A stretch of DNA of 51,433 nucleotides from Xylanivirga thermophila (GTDB taxonomy: Bacteria > Bacillota > Clostridia > Caldicoprobacterales > Xylanivirgaceae). The stretch is taken from positions 1 through 51,433 of the forward strand of contig NZ_RXHQ01000018.1 in NCBI RefSeq assembly GCF_004138105.1. The letters run 5' to 3'. The position numbers and the translations under genes were made by a program. The notes beneath the pieces are model-generated. The model did not search any database. It had not been told where the DNA came from and was given only the letters and a program-made list of their open reading frames with translations. Positions 1 to 9,164 of the stretch are shown here, one piece after another (position 1 is the first letter of the stretch; each line of letters begins with the position of its first letter).

Positions 1-19
1 TACAATTAGAATTAGCCAT
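1..19 (-). CDS. possible first codons of a leftward gene (rpsT by position)
   Basis: Reading leftward, an ATG at 19-17 is preceded by a good ribosome-binding motif (GAGGTG, six bases before the start). Only six codons (MANSNC) lie inside the window. In many Firmicutes the gene divergent from gpr is rpsT (ribosomal protein S20), which often begins Met-Ala-Asn, so position and first residues fit. Residues 4-6 do not match the usual S20 start (MANIKSA). The identity is therefore inference. A rightward open frame crosses the same bases and cannot be excluded. Confidence 0.28.
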
Positions 20-84
20 AGCGAGCACCTCACTGTATTATTTTTTTTTGGTTAAAAATATTATACATGATTTTCTCGCTATGG
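16..84. repeat. 10-bp perfect inverted repeat around the gpr upstream region
   Basis: CCATAGCGAG at 16-25 and CTCGCTATGG at 75-84 are perfect inverted copies separated by 49 bases. The left arm contains the start codon of the possible leftward gene. If transcription begins upstream of 84 on the minus strand, the arms could pair and cover that start codon; otherwise the repeat could be a protein-binding site. No function can be read directly. Confidence 0.45.
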
Positions 85-187
85 TTCTATATTTTTTTGG
101 TGTTGCATTTAATTATACAACGAACCGAATAAAAAACATGGATATGGGTCAAGATATTTTTAAATAAGACAATGGAAGGTGAGTGTT

Positions 188-1159
188 ATGAGTAACATTC
201 GGACAGATCTAGCTATAGAGGCTAGGGAGCTATATGCAAAAGATCATGAAGAGATACCGGGAGTTGAGACAGAGGATGAGGAATCTGATAATATAAGGAT
301 TAACAGAGTACGTATAACTTCTCCTTTGGGAGAAAGACAGCTAAATAAACCCATGGGGAATTATATAACTATAGATGCTGTTGATATAAGGGAGAGGGAC
401 CCAGAATATGGAGAAATGTTAAGCAGGCGTATAGGCGATGAGATAAGAAAAATAGTGAATTTAAATGATCATAGTACTACACTGGTAGTAGGATTGGGAA
501 ATTGGAATATTACAGCCGACTCTTTAGGACCTAAGGTAGTAGACAGGATGATGGTAACTAGGCATATAATACAGCTTATGCCAGATCAGGTAGATGAAAG
601 GGTGCGTCCAGTATGCGCCATAGCACCTGGAGTTTTAGGTATTACGGGCATTGAAACGGGAGAGATTATAAAGGGGATAGTAGATAGGATAAAGCCCGAT
701 TGTGTAATTGCAATAGATGCTTTGGCTTCCCGTAGCACCAATCGTATAGGCACAACCATTCAAATAGCAGATACAGGGATAAATCCCGGTTCTGGAATTG
801 GAAACCATCGTATGGGTCTTAGCAAGGAGACACTTGGTGCGACTACAATTGCAATAGGTGTGCCTACTGTAGTATATGCCCATACAATAGGCAGGGATTC
901 ATTGCAGCTTCTTATTGATAAACTTTCGGCGAGAACTACACCAGGTACCCCCCTTTATGGCATGATTAAGGAGTTAGGGGAAGATAAGATGGATAATATA
1001 GTAGAAGAGATCTTAACAAATAATATGGGGGATTTGGTGGTAACACCTAAGGATATAGACGTCATGATGGAGCATATCTCAGGAATAATAGCAGATGGCA
1101 TCAATCTGGCTCTACACAAAGATGTAACACTGGAGGAAGTGCATACATTTCTTCAATAG
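188..1159 (+). CDS. gpr: GPR germination endopeptidase
   Basis: This is the spore protease that degrades the small acid-soluble DNA-binding proteins (SASPs) during germination; in the family it is made as a zymogen in the forespore and trimmed near its N-terminus. The N-terminal IRTDLAIEARELY matches the GPR family, and the long central block with LVVGLGNWNITADSLGP and VIAIDALASRS is typical. I chose ATG 188 because AAGGTGAG (175-182) sits at normal distance; a GTG at 179 would overlap that motif. The product is 323 residues, within a normal range for the family. spoIIP follows 65 bases later, the usual pairing in spore formers. Confidence 0.95.
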   Translation: MSNIRTDLAIEARELYAKDHEEIPGVETEDEESDNIRINRVRITSPLGERQLNKPMGNYITIDAVDIRERDPEYGEMLSRRIGDEIRKIVNLNDHSTTLVVGLGNWNITADSLGPKVVDRMMVTRHIIQLMPDQVDERVRPVCAIAPGVLGITGIETGEIIKGIVDRIKPDCVIAIDALASRSTNRIGTTIQIADTGINPGSGIGNHRMGLSKETLGATTIAIGVPTVVYAHTIGRDSLQLLIDKLSARTTPGTPLYGMIKELGEDKMDNIVEEILTNNMGDLVVTPKDIDVMMEHISGIIADGINLALHKDVTLEEVHTFLQ

Positions 1160-1174
1160 TTGTAATATAATAAA

Positions 1175-1220
1175 GCTGCACTGAATATGTTTTAATAAAA
1201 CCAGCAAAAAGAGGTGCAGC
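1175..1220 (+). promoter_or_regulatory. possible hairpin masking the spoIIP ribosome-binding site
   Basis: GCTGCAC (1175-1181) is perfectly complementary to GTGCAGC (1214-1220). The downstream arm overlaps the last bases of the spoIIP ribosome-binding motif GAGGTG (1211-1216). A small inner stem, GTTTT/AAAAC (1189-1201), lies in the loop. In a gpr-spoIIP readthrough transcript this could reduce SpoIIP translation. This is inference from pairing only. Confidence 0.3.
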
Positions 1221-1224
1221 ATAA

Positions 1225-2337
1225 GTGGTGCGTATTAAAGTTATAAAGCTATCAACTCTTATATATTATATATTAGTAATAATACTCGTAATAAGTATAA
1301 TCTTTTCAGTTGTAAAATTGACGGATAAAACTAAGGATAATGAATCTGTGCCAACATTTTCTGCGGATAACGCAGATGAGTATAAGTTTGATGAGCCAAA
1401 TTGGTTTATTAGGGCATGGAATTTTATAACGGGGAAAAAATTCAAGGATCCAAAGAACATATTGGTATTTGAAATGCCCTTTATAAAAGGTTTTGATGAA
1501 GTGGAGGAAGAAGAGAGCATTACTGTTTCGCGAGGGAGTGATGCAAAAAGGGACGTGCCTCCAGATGATTATGAAACGGAAATAATATTAAAAAATGAGC
1601 CCAAAATATCTGAGGAGATAGAGGATAAGGATGCCGAAGAGATAAAGATAAAGGTATCTAGTATACAGCCTGATGAGCAGCCTATCCCCTTAACAGGGGA
1701 AGGCCCTCAGGTTATGATATATCACAGCCATTCAAGGGAATCATACAGAGAACCTAATATGGAAGGGGCCGTACAGACCTTTTATACTGTAGATACCAAC
1801 AAGAATGTAATAAAAGTTGGGCAGGTGCTATCCAATGAGCTTAGGAAAAAAGGTGTGCCGGTTTTACATGATACTACTGATCATGAAGTTGAGGGGCATT
1901 CAAAAGGGTATGAGCTTTCATTAAAGACCATAAACAGGTGCAAAAAAGAGAATTCTTCTCTTAAGATGTTTATAGATATACATAGAGACGGGTTCAAGGA
2001 AAATACTAGGACGCCGGAGCAGGAAACCATAGAGATAGATGGGAAAAGGGTGGCAAAGGTAATGGTTGTTATAGGCACGGGAAAAGGACAGTATAGTGCC
2101 TTTAAAGATAGGCCGAAATGGGAGGAAAACTATAAGTTGGCCCTCAAGTTGACAAATAAATTAAATGAAAAGTATCCAGGACTTGCAAAACCCATATATG
2201 TAAGATCGGGAAGGTATAATCAGCACGTATCCACGAATGCCATCCTGATAGAGGTGGGGAGCAATGTTACCACGCTGGAAGAAGCAGAACGGGCTGCTGT
2301 ATATATAGCTGAAGGCATTAGTGAAATAGTAGAATAG
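1225..2337 (+). CDS. spoIIP: stage II sporulation protein P (SpoIIP)
   Basis: SpoIIP is the peptidoglycan amidase and endopeptidase that works with SpoIID and SpoIIM to thin septal peptidoglycan during forespore engulfment. The 370-residue protein has an N-terminal membrane anchor (about residues 10-32), a charged linker rich in Glu and Asp to about residue 150, and the catalytic domain with IYHSHSRESY (His167 and His169) and IDIHRDG, the expected metal- and catalysis-related segments. GTG 1225 is used, with GAGGTG eight bases upstream. It follows gpr and ends in a terminator hairpin, so gpr-spoIIP probably forms one sporulation unit. The membrane anchor implies action outside the mother-cell membrane, in the septum. 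Confidence 0.95.
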   Translation: MVRIKVIKLSTLIYYILVIILVISIIFSVVKLTDKTKDNESVPTFSADNADEYKFDEPNWFIRAWNFITGKKFKDPKNILVFEMPFIKGFDEVEEEESITVSRGSDAKRDVPPDDYETEIILKNEPKISEEIEDKDAEEIKIKVSSIQPDEQPIPLTGEGPQVMIYHSHSRESYREPNMEGAVQTFYTVDTNKNVIKVGQVLSNELRKKGVPVLHDTTDHEVEGHSKGYELSLKTINRCKKENSSLKMFIDIHRDGFKENTRTPEQETIEIDGKRVAKVMVVIGTGKGQYSAFKDRPKWEENYKLALKLTNKLNEKYPGLAKPIYVRSGRYNQHVSTNAILIEVGSNVTTLEEAERAAVYIAEGISEIVE

Positions 2338-2363
2338 GAGAGGGCTAACCTTCTCCTATTTTA
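2333..2363 (+). terminator. terminator after spoIIP
   Basis: A 12-bp stem (2333-2344 with 2349-2360, one G-T pair) with loop CTAA is followed by TTT. The spoIIP stop codon lies within the left arm. The T tract is short, so termination may be partial. Confidence 0.65.
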
Positions 2364-2470
2364 CGTTATAAGAGGATTTACACCTATACTTTTTTTGTAT
2401 TTTACTATAGAATTATGATATTATATGTTAAAGTAAACTAAGTTGCAAAATAAGGAGGATAAGAAGGCCA

Positions 2471-4276
2471 ATGCCCAATTCTAGGCAAAGTAATATAAGA
2501 AATTTTTGCATAATAGCTCATATAGATCACGGTAAGTCTACGTTAGCGGATAGGCTTATAGAAAAAACCGGCGTACTTACTAAGAGGGAGATGCAAGATC
2601 AGGTGCTTGACAATATGGATCTTGAAAAGGAGAGGGGTATTACAATCAAGGCCAAGGCGGTCAAGCTTATGTATACTGCATCGGATGGACAGGAATATGA
2701 ACTAAATTTAATCGATACCCCTGGACATGTTGATTTTAACTATGAAGTATCTAGAAGTCTTGCTGCCTGTGAAGGAGCAATACTAGTAGTGGATGCTACG
2801 CAGGGTGTACAGGCTCAAACGTTGGCCAATGTCTATTTGGCTTTAGAGCATGATTTGGAGATAGTACCGGTTATAAATAAAATCGATCTGCCCAGTGCCC
2901 AACCGGATTGGGCGCGGAAGGAGATAGAAGAGGTAATAGGTCTTGACGCATCACAAGCACCCCTTGTATCTGCAAAGAATGGTATAGGAATAGAAGAGGT
3001 GCTAGATGCTATAGTAGAGTGTATCCCACCACCAAGTGGTGATGAGGAAGCGCCCCTTCGTGCTCTTATATTCGATTCGGTATACGATAGCTATCGTGGT
3101 GTTATTGGACATATAAGGGTTAAAGAAGGAGTGGTACGTCCGGGAGATCGTATACTCATGATGGCAACTAAAAAAGAATTTGAAGTAACTGAAGTAGGTG
3201 TATTCTATCCTTCACTTTACCCAGTATCTGAGCTTAAGGCGGGAGATGTTGGATATATAGCAGCAAGCATAAAGAATGTACGAGATGCAAGGGTAGGAGA
3301 TACCATAACAAATGCCGATAGCCCTGCAAAAGAACCGTTACCTGGGTATAAAAAGGCAATGCCAATGGTGTATTGTGGTATATATCCTGCCGATGGGGCA
3401 AAATATGAAGACTTAAGGGATGCACTAGAGAAATTGCAGATAAATGATGCCTCACTGATATTTGAACCGGAAACATCTGCAGCTCTAGGATTTGGATTCC
3501 GCTGTGGTTTTTTAGGTTTGCTCCATATGGAGATAATACAAGAGAGGCTTGAGAGAGAATACGATCTGGATCTTGTAACCACTGCTCCTAGTGTAGTGTA
3601 TAAGGTATATAAAACCGATGGGGATATGGTAGAAGTATCTAATCCGACAAATCTCCCGCCTCTTGTAGAAATAGAATATATAGAAGAACCCATGGTAAAT
3701 GCCAAGATAATAATGCCATCTGACTATGTAGGTGCTGTAATGGAATTGTGCCAGGATAGAAGGGGTATATATAAGGATATGGAGTATATAGATGAAACCA
3801 GGGTGGTTATTACCTATGATATGCCACTTAATGAGATCATCTATGATTTTTTTGATACATTAAAATCTAGAACTAAGGGATATGCTTCCTTTGACTATGA
3901 GCTTATAGGCTATAGTCAATCTGACCTTGTAAAACTGGATATACTTATAAATGGAGAAGTGGTAGATGCAATGTCTATAATAACCCATAGGGACAGGGTA
4001 TATACAAAAGGCCGTGCTATTGCAGAAAAGTTAAAGGAAGTTATACCAAGACAGTTGTTTGAAATTCCCATACAGGCAGCGGTAAACAATAAGATAATTG
4101 CCCGGGAAACCGTAAAGGCCCTTCGTAAGGACGTGCTAGCTAAATGCTATGGTGGGGATATAAGTAGGAAGAGGAAATTACTTGAAAAGCAAAAAGAAGG
4201 TAAAAAACGTATGCGTCAGATAGGATCGGTGGAAATACCTCAAGATGCATTTATGGCTGTTTTAAAGATAAATTAG
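2471..4276 (+). CDS. lepA: elongation factor 4 (LepA)
   Basis: LepA is a ribosome-associated translational GTPase linked to back-translocation and 30S maturation. The 601-residue length is standard. The GTP-binding motifs are in order: G1 AHIDHGKST (residues 16-24), G3 DTPGH, G4 NKIDLP and G5 SAKNG. EF-G-like domains and the LepA-specific C-terminal domain ending [18 protein letters not shown] follow. The start ATG has AAGGAGG somewhat far upstream (about 12 bases) and GAAGG closer. hemW begins 12 bases after the stop, a conserved Firmicutes neighbour. It is probably transcribed from its own promoter after the spoIIP terminator. Confidence 0.97.
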   Translation: MPNSRQSNIRNFCIIAHIDHGKSTLADRLIEKTGVLTKREMQDQVLDNMDLEKERGITIKAKAVKLMYTASDGQEYELNLIDTPGHVDFNYEVSRSLAACEGAILVVDATQGVQAQTLANVYLALEHDLEIVPVINKIDLPSAQPDWARKEIEEVIGLDASQAPLVSAKNGIGIEEVLDAIVECIPPPSGDEEAPLRALIFDSVYDSYRGVIGHIRVKEGVVRPGDRILMMATKKEFEVTEVGVFYPSLYPVSELKAGDVGYIAASIKNVRDARVGDTITNADSPAKEPLPGYKKAMPMVYCGIYPADGAKYEDLRDALEKLQINDASLIFEPETSAALGFGFRCGFLGLLHMEIIQERLEREYDLDLVTTAPSVVYKVYKTDGDMVEVSNPTNLPPLVEIEYIEEPMVNAKIIMPSDYVGAVMELCQDRRGIYKDMEYIDETRVVITYDMPLNEIIYDFFDTLKSRTKGYASFDYELIGYSQSDLVKLDILINGEVVDAMSIITHRDRVYTKGRAIAEKLKEVIPRQLFEIPIQAAVNNKIIARETVKALRKDVLAKCYGGDISRKRKLLEKQKEGKKRMRQIGSVEIPQDAFMAVLKIN

Positions 4277-4288
4277 GGGGCAGGCTGT

Positions 4289-5425
4289 TTGGAGACTTTA
4301 GGACTTTATATACATTTTCCATTCTGTATAAAGAAATGCAATTATTGTGATTTCCCGTCTTATGACGGGAAACAATCTCTTATGAAAGCATATTTAGATG
4401 CCCTTATAAAAGAGATATCACATTTGGCTTTTGTACTTGACGGATACAAGGTAGATACCATATTCATGGGCGGGGGCACTCCTACTATATTTAGTGGGGA
4501 AGATATACAGAAGGTCCTTGATGCTTGTTATCTTTATATGGATATAGATAATGGCGCTGAGATGACAATAGAAGCAAATCCCGGAACATTGGATGATGAA
4601 AAGCTGTATCGTCTTAAAAGGGGCGGCATAAATAGATTGAGTATAGGGTTACAAGCCTGGCAGGATAGGCACCTTAAAGCTTTAGGACGAGTGCATACCT
4701 GCCAGGATTTTATTGATAGTATATATATGGCTAGAAAATATGGTTTTAAAAATATAAATGCTGATATTATATTTAATCTGCCCAATCAAACTATGGATGA
4801 TTGGATAGAGACTATCGAAGGGATATGTGGCCTGGGATTAGAACACGTATCGGCGTACAGTCTGAGGGTTGAAGAGCATACCCCATTTTATTCAATGCAG
4901 AAGCAAGGTAGGCTTTTATTACCTAAAGAAGAGCTTGAACGGGACATGTATCATAAAGGGATAAAAGTGCTTAGTGATAAAGGATTTAAACATTATGAAA
5001 TTTCAAATTTTGCATTGCCAGGTAGAGAGTGTAGGCACAATCTCATATATTGGCAAAATCATCAATATATTGGCTGTGGCAGCGGTGCCCATTCCTTTTT
5101 TAAAGGGAAAAGATTTGCAAATACAAGGTATCCAGAATCCTATATACAATTAATAGCTAAAGGGAAAAGTCCAGTGGTGTTTAGTGAGGATATAGGTAAA
5201 AAAACTGAACGGTTTGAAACTGTGATGCTCGGACTTAGATTGGTTGATGGGATAGATAAGAATTTATTTAAAAGCAGATTTAACCATGATTTTGAATTTT
5301 ATTATGCAGATGCAATGGAAAGGCTAAAAAAACAGGGTCTATTAGTTGAAGATAAATATCGTATAAAATTGACATCTAAAGGTCTGGATTTACAGAATAC
5401 GGTCCTGATGGAGTTTATGGATTAA
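4289..5425 (+). CDS. hemW: radical SAM heme chaperone HemW
   Basis: HemW resembles oxygen-independent coproporphyrinogen III oxidase (HemN), but in the family it acts as a heme-binding chaperone. The radical SAM cluster motif CIKKCNYC is near residue 14. FMGGGTPT, the glycine-rich SAM-binding stretch, follows, and then EANPGTL and SAYSL. The length of 378 residues fits HemW and is shorter than true HemN. The start is TTG 4289, with AGGGGG eight bases before it and only 12 bases after lepA, so the two are co-transcribed. The hrcA promoter begins about 20 bases after its stop codon. Confidence 0.93.
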   Translation: METLGLYIHFPFCIKKCNYCDFPSYDGKQSLMKAYLDALIKEISHLAFVLDGYKVDTIFMGGGTPTIFSGEDIQKVLDACYLYMDIDNGAEMTIEANPGTLDDEKLYRLKRGGINRLSIGLQAWQDRHLKALGRVHTCQDFIDSIYMARKYGFKNINADIIFNLPNQTMDDWIETIEGICGLGLEHVSAYSLRVEEHTPFYSMQKQGRLLLPKEELERDMYHKGIKVLSDKGFKHYEISNFALPGRECRHNLIYWQNHQYIGCGSGAHSFFKGKRFANTRYPESYIQLIAKGKSPVVFSEDIGKKTERFETVMLGLRLVDGIDKNLFKSRFNHDFEFYYADAMERLKKQGLLVEDKYRIKLTSKGLDLQNTVLMEFMD

Positions 5426-5446
5426 AAAGTTTTTGATGAAAACGTA

Positions 5447-5475
5447 TTGACAAAAACGGTATTAAGTGATAATTT
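5447..5475 (+). promoter_or_regulatory. heat-shock operon promoter
   Basis: TTGACA at 5447-5452 is a perfect -35 box. Seventeen bases later is TAATTT (5470-5475), overlapping GATAAT at 5468-5473. The CIRCE operator lies immediately downstream, the normal arrangement for a vegetative promoter blocked by HrcA. Confidence 0.75.
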
Positions 5476-5485
5476 TAAGTTGTGA

Positions 5486-5512
5486 TTAGCACTCAACTAG
5501 ATAGAGTGCTAA
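5486..5512 (+). promoter_or_regulatory. CIRCE operator for HrcA
   Basis: TTAGCACTC, nine bases, then GAGTGCTAA: a perfect match to the CIRCE consensus. It lies between the promoter and the hrcA ribosome-binding site, so HrcA should repress its own operon. I see no second CIRCE in the window; dnaJ lacks one. Confidence 0.97.
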
Positions 5513-5531
5513 CAGGTAGGAGGTGATGGTT

Positions 5532-6566
5532 GTGGAATTAGGTGATAGAAAGCTAAGAATACTTCAGGCTATAATAGATGATTATATAATATCGGCTGAA
5601 CCGGTAGGCTCTCGTACCATTGCTAAAAAATATGGTATAGGTATAAGTTCTGCTACTATAAGAAATGAAATGGCAGACCTTGAGGAAATGGGATATTTAG
5701 AACAGCCCCATACATCGGCAGGCAGGATCCCATCCGATAAGGCATACCGATTGTATGTAGACAGGCTTATGCAGGTTAAGACATTATCTACCGAACAGGC
5801 CCTATTTATAAAAAGATTTTATGATGAAAAAAATAGTCAGTTAGAAGATATTATAAGCCAAACAGCTAGAGTTATTTCAGATATTACCGATTATACCTCC
5901 GTAGTACTTAGACCTCAGCTGAACAAAATTCTTATAAAACGTATTCAGCTTATACCTATAGATCAAGCATATGGATTGCTTGTAGTAGTTACCGATTCGG
6001 GAATTATACGAGATAGTGTAATAAGATTACCTGAGGGAATTGAACCGGGTTACTTGGATAGAATATCAAATATGCTAAGTGAGCGATTTGCTAATAGGAG
6101 TTGTGCCCAAATAGATTTAGAGGTAATACCGGATATGCGTAGGGAAATAATGAGCAATAGGGATTTCTTCAACAATATTGTAGATGCATTGACTGAAAGC
6201 ATGGCAGGCAGAGATAAAAAGGAAATATTCCTAGGGGGAGCGAGCAATATATTCAATTTTCCCGAATATCATGATATAGAAAAAGCAAAGACTTTTTTAG
6301 ATATTTTGGAAGAGACTGAGTTTATATACGATATAATAGACAAATTAGGAGATAATGGTGTAAGCATTACAATAGGTGAGGAAAACGAGTTTACTGAAAT
6401 GCAAAATTGCAGCATAGTAACAGCTACCTATCATGTAGGGGATAGAATGGTTGGGACCATAGGCGTGATAGGACCTACGCGTATGCATTATTCCAAGGTT
6501 GTCTCCGTAATGGAATATATGGAGAAGGCACTTACACAATATTTGACCAAATTGTACGGCGAATAG
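5532..6566 (+). CDS. hrcA: heat-inducible transcription repressor HrcA
   Basis: HrcA binds CIRCE elements and represses class I heat-shock genes. Its activity depends on GroE in the family. The N-terminal winged helix is clear (ELGDRKLRILQAIIDDYI, then PVGSRTIAKKYG, SSATIRNEM and PHTSAGRIPSDKAYR). The C-terminal part has VIGPTRMHYSKVVS, typical of the family. I prefer GTG 5532: AGGAGG ends at 5523, leaving eight bases, whereas GTG 5523 and ATG 5526 overlap or crowd that motif. The protein is 344 residues. It is the first gene of hrcA-grpE-dnaK-dnaJ and carries the CIRCE site in its leader, giving an autoregulatory loop. Confidence 0.95.
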   Translation: MELGDRKLRILQAIIDDYIISAEPVGSRTIAKKYGIGISSATIRNEMADLEEMGYLEQPHTSAGRIPSDKAYRLYVDRLMQVKTLSTEQALFIKRFYDEKNSQLEDIISQTARVISDITDYTSVVLRPQLNKILIKRIQLIPIDQAYGLLVVVTDSGIIRDSVIRLPEGIEPGYLDRISNMLSERFANRSCAQIDLEVIPDMRREIMSNRDFFNNIVDALTESMAGRDKKEIFLGGASNIFNFPEYHDIEKAKTFLDILEETEFIYDIIDKLGDNGVSITIGEENEFTEMQNCSIVTATYHVGDRMVGTIGVIGPTRMHYSKVVSVMEYMEKALTQYLTKLYGE

Positions 6567-6600
6567 CCAATTGTTATCATAGATAAAGGAGAGAGTATAT

Positions 6601-7182
6601 ATGGGAAATATACAAGAGCAGGATAAACAGCAGACCAACATATCCGATCAGCAAGATTTTAAGATTGAAGAAAATGAAAAATGCTGTGGGGAAAAGAGTG
6701 ATAAGGATACCATATCTATAGAAAAGGCTATGGATATGATAAAAGAGGTAACCAAGGAAAAAGAGGAATATCTTGCATTATCTCAAAGGCTTAAGGCTGA
6801 TTTTGATAATTATAAAAAGAGAAACCAGTCTGCTGTTTCCAATGCCTATGATGATGCTGTGGGCGAGACGATAGAGAAAATCCTGCCCGTTTTGGATAAT
6901 TTGGAGCGCGCCCTAGAAAGTATGAAGCAGGGTGAGTGCCCTGAATCTTTTGTCCAGGGAATAGAAATGGTGGTAAAACAGTTTAGGGAAGTTTTATCAA
7001 AGATGGATGTACATGAGATTGAGGCTTTGAATAAACCATTTGATCCTAATATTCACCATGCTGTCATGCAGGTAGAAGCGGATGAAGGGCAAGAATCAGA
7101 CATAATAGTTGAGGTTTTGCAGAAAGGATATAAGCATAAGGAAAAGGTAATAAGATATAGTATGGTAAAGGTAGCCAAATAA
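6601..7182 (+). CDS. grpE: nucleotide exchange factor GrpE
   Basis: GrpE releases ADP from DnaK during the chaperone cycle. The 193-residue protein has a disordered acidic and glutamine-rich N-terminus (about 1-45), a long coiled-coil helix (IEKAMDMIKEVTKEKEEYLA onward), RLKADFDNYKKR, and the C-terminal beta domain with HHAVMQVE and VLQKGYKHKEKVIRYSMVKV. It starts at ATG 6601 behind GGAGAG, 34 bases after hrcA. Expression should follow the CIRCE promoter. Confidence 0.96.
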   Translation: MGNIQEQDKQQTNISDQQDFKIEENEKCCGEKSDKDTISIEKAMDMIKEVTKEKEEYLALSQRLKADFDNYKKRNQSAVSNAYDDAVGETIEKILPVLDNLERALESMKQGECPESFVQGIEMVVKQFREVLSKMDVHEIEALNKPFDPNIHHAVMQVEADEGQESDIIVEVLQKGYKHKEKVIRYSMVKVAK

Positions 7183-7254
7183 TGGCCAGTAATTTTTGAC
7201 CATTGATATATAATATAAATTAGCTCTGTTAAAACAAAAAGGAGGATGAACAAG

Positions 7255-9096
7255 ATGGGAAAGATTATAGGAATTGATCTAGGAACTACTAACTCCTGTG
7301 TTGCCGTAATGGAAGGTGGCGAACCGGTTGTAATCCCTAATGTGGAAGGCGGGAGGACAACGCCTTCGGTTGTTGCTTTTTCAAAAACTGGAGAATTGCT
7401 AGCAGGACAGGTAGCAAAAAGGCAAGCTATTACCAATCCCGATAGGACTATAAAGTCTATAAAAAGGGATATGGGTACAAATAAAAAGATAAAGATAGAC
7501 GATAAGGAGTATACCCCACCTGAGATATCAGCCATGATTCTTATGAAGCTTAAAAAGGATGCAGAGGAATATTTAGGTGAAGAGGTAAAACAGGCTGTAA
7601 TAACAGTTCCGGCATACTTTAGCGATAGCCAAAGACAGGCTACAAAGGATGCAGGTAAGATTGCAGGGCTTGAAGTTTTGCGTATAATAAATGAACCTAC
7701 GGCTGCTGCTTTGGCCTATGGTTTGGATAAGGAACACAGTCAAAAGATACTTGTTTATGATTTGGGTGGTGGTACGTTTGATGTATCATTGATGGAGATA
7801 GGCGACGGGGTTTTCGAAGTGCTAGCTACAAGTGGAAATAACCGTTTAGGCGGGGATGATTTTGATCAACGCATAGTGGATTATTTAGCAGATAATTTTA
7901 AGCAAGAAATGGGTATTGACTTAAGAAAAGATAATATGGCACTTCAAAGGCTATACGAGGCAGCTGAAAAGGCAAAGATAGAATTATCCAGTGTACTTAC
8001 AACTAACATCAATTTACCGTTTATTACTGCAGATGCAAATGGTCCTAAACACTTGGATATGAGTCTTACAAGGGCAAAATTTGAAGAATTGACAGTGGAT
8101 TTAGTGGAAAAAACGATGGGCCCCACCAGACAGGCTCTTAAAGATGCAGGTTTAAGTCCAAATGAGGTGGATAGGGTAATACTGGTTGGTGGTTCAAGTA
8201 GAATACCTGCTGTGCAGGAGGCAATAAAGAAATTTACTGGAAAAGACCCTCATAAGGGTATAAATCCTGATGAGTGTGTAGCTGTAGGTGCTGCCATACA
8301 GGCGGGGGTATTGGGTGGAGAAGTAAAAGATGTATTACTTCTTGATGTAACCCCACTATCCTTAGGTATAGAGACTTTGGGTGGCGTATTTACAAAGATA
8401 ATAGAGAGGAATACTACTATTCCTACTAAAAAGAGCCAGATATTCTCAACTGCAGCAGATGGCCAGACTAGTGTAGAGATACATGTGCTGCAGGGTGAAC
8501 GGGAGATGGCTGCATATAATAAGACATTAGGACGCTTTGTGCTTGACGGTATACCCCCAGCACCCCGTGGAGTACCACAAATAGAGGTTACATTTGATAT
8601 AGATGCTAATGGAATAGTACATGTATCGGCAAAAGATCTTGGTACAGGTAAAGAACAGCATGTAACCATAACGGCTTCTAGTAATCTATCAGATGAAGAG
8701 ATAGATAAGGCTGTCAAAGAGGCTGAAAAGTTTGCTGAAGAGGATAAGAAACGTAAAGAGGAGATAGAGGTAAAGAACCAGGCAGATTCCCTCGTATACA
8801 ATACGGAAAAGACTATAAAAGAGATGGGGGATAAAATAGACCAGGCTGATAAGGATAGGATACAATCTGAGATAGATGCTACAAAGGAAGCCATAAATCA
8901 AAACGATCTGGAAAAGATGAAGGCTGCTACTGAAAAATTGACACAGGTTTCATATGAAGTCTTTGGTAAGATATATCAGCAACAAGCTCAGGAAAATCCT
9001 GGTGCACAAGGTGAAAACTCTGCAGCAGGGAATGGTTCTAACAATGATGACGATGTGGTAGATGCAGATTATGAAGTAGTAGACGATGATGAATAA
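7255..9096 (+). CDS. dnaK: chaperone DnaK (Hsp70)
   Basis: DnaK is the ATP-dependent Hsp70 chaperone and the partner of DnaJ and GrpE. The ATPase domain shows GIDLGTTNS at the N-terminus, the phosphate-binding [10 protein letters not shown] and [10 protein letters not shown]. The substrate domain starts after the linker [16 protein letters not shown], and the C-terminus is an acidic tail (about 40 residues) ending in EVVDDDE. I chose ATG 7255 (MGKIIGID) because AAGGAGG at 7239-7245 abuts the alternative ATG at 7246. The length is 613 residues. A strong hairpin terminator follows, which should lower dnaJ expression relative to dnaK. Confidence 0.97.
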   Translation: MGKIIGIDLGTTNSCVAVMEGGEPVVIPNVEGGRTTPSVVAFSKTGELLAGQVAKRQAITNPDRTIKSIKRDMGTNKKIKIDDKEYTPPEISAMILMKLKKDAEEYLGEEVKQAVITVPAYFSDSQRQATKDAGKIAGLEVLRIINEPTAAALAYGLDKEHSQKILVYDLGGGTFDVSLMEIGDGVFEVLATSGNNRLGGDDFDQRIVDYLADNFKQEMGIDLRKDNMALQRLYEAAEKAKIELSSVLTTNINLPFITADANGPKHLDMSLTRAKFEELTVDLVEKTMGPTRQALKDAGLSPNEVDRVILVGGSSRIPAVQEAIKKFTGKDPHKGINPDECVAVGAAIQAGVLGGEVKDVLLLDVTPLSLGIETLGGVFTKIIERNTTIPTKKSQIFSTAADGQTSVEIHVLQGEREMAAYNKTLGRFVLDGIPPAPRGVPQIEVTFDIDANGIVHVSAKDLGTGKEQHVTITASSNLSDEEIDKAVKEAEKFAEEDKKRKEEIEVKNQADSLVYNTEKTIKEMGDKIDQADKDRIQSEIDATKEAINQNDLEKMKAATEKLTQVSYEVFGKIYQQQAQENPGAQGENSAAGNGSNNDDDVVDADYEVVDDDE

Positions 9097-9120
9097 TTAG
9101 TATATAATATTAAAGATGAA

Positions 9121-9152
9121 AAAAGCCAAAGCCATTATGGCTTTGGCTTTTT
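9121..9152 (+). terminator. intra-operon terminator between dnaK and dnaJ
   Basis: A perfect 13-bp stem (9121-9133 with 9139-9151) with loop ATTAT ends in a T run. I see no clear promoter between it and dnaJ, so it probably works as an attenuator rather than ending the operon. Confidence 0.85.
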
Positions 9153-9164
9153 GTAAGGAAAAAG

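Noticed and set aside
3-167. A rightward open frame entering from the left edge and ending at TAA 165-167, coding for a hydrophobic stretch (about 54 codons).
   Set aside because: It could be the end of a membrane protein gene, but the region is so AT-rich that the frame may be chance, and it conflicts with the good leftward ribosome-binding site and the usual rpsT/gpr divergence. Sequence left of the window would decide.
3217-3705. A 162-codon minus-strand frame opposite lepA.
   Set aside because: An antisense shadow of a highly conserved GTPase gene; no initiation site and no recognisable domain.
8250-8894. A 214-codon open frame on the minus strand opposite dnaK.
   Set aside because: It lies wholly inside the conserved dnaK coding region, has no ribosome-binding site, and its composition (rich in Ser and Ile) is that of an antisense shadow.
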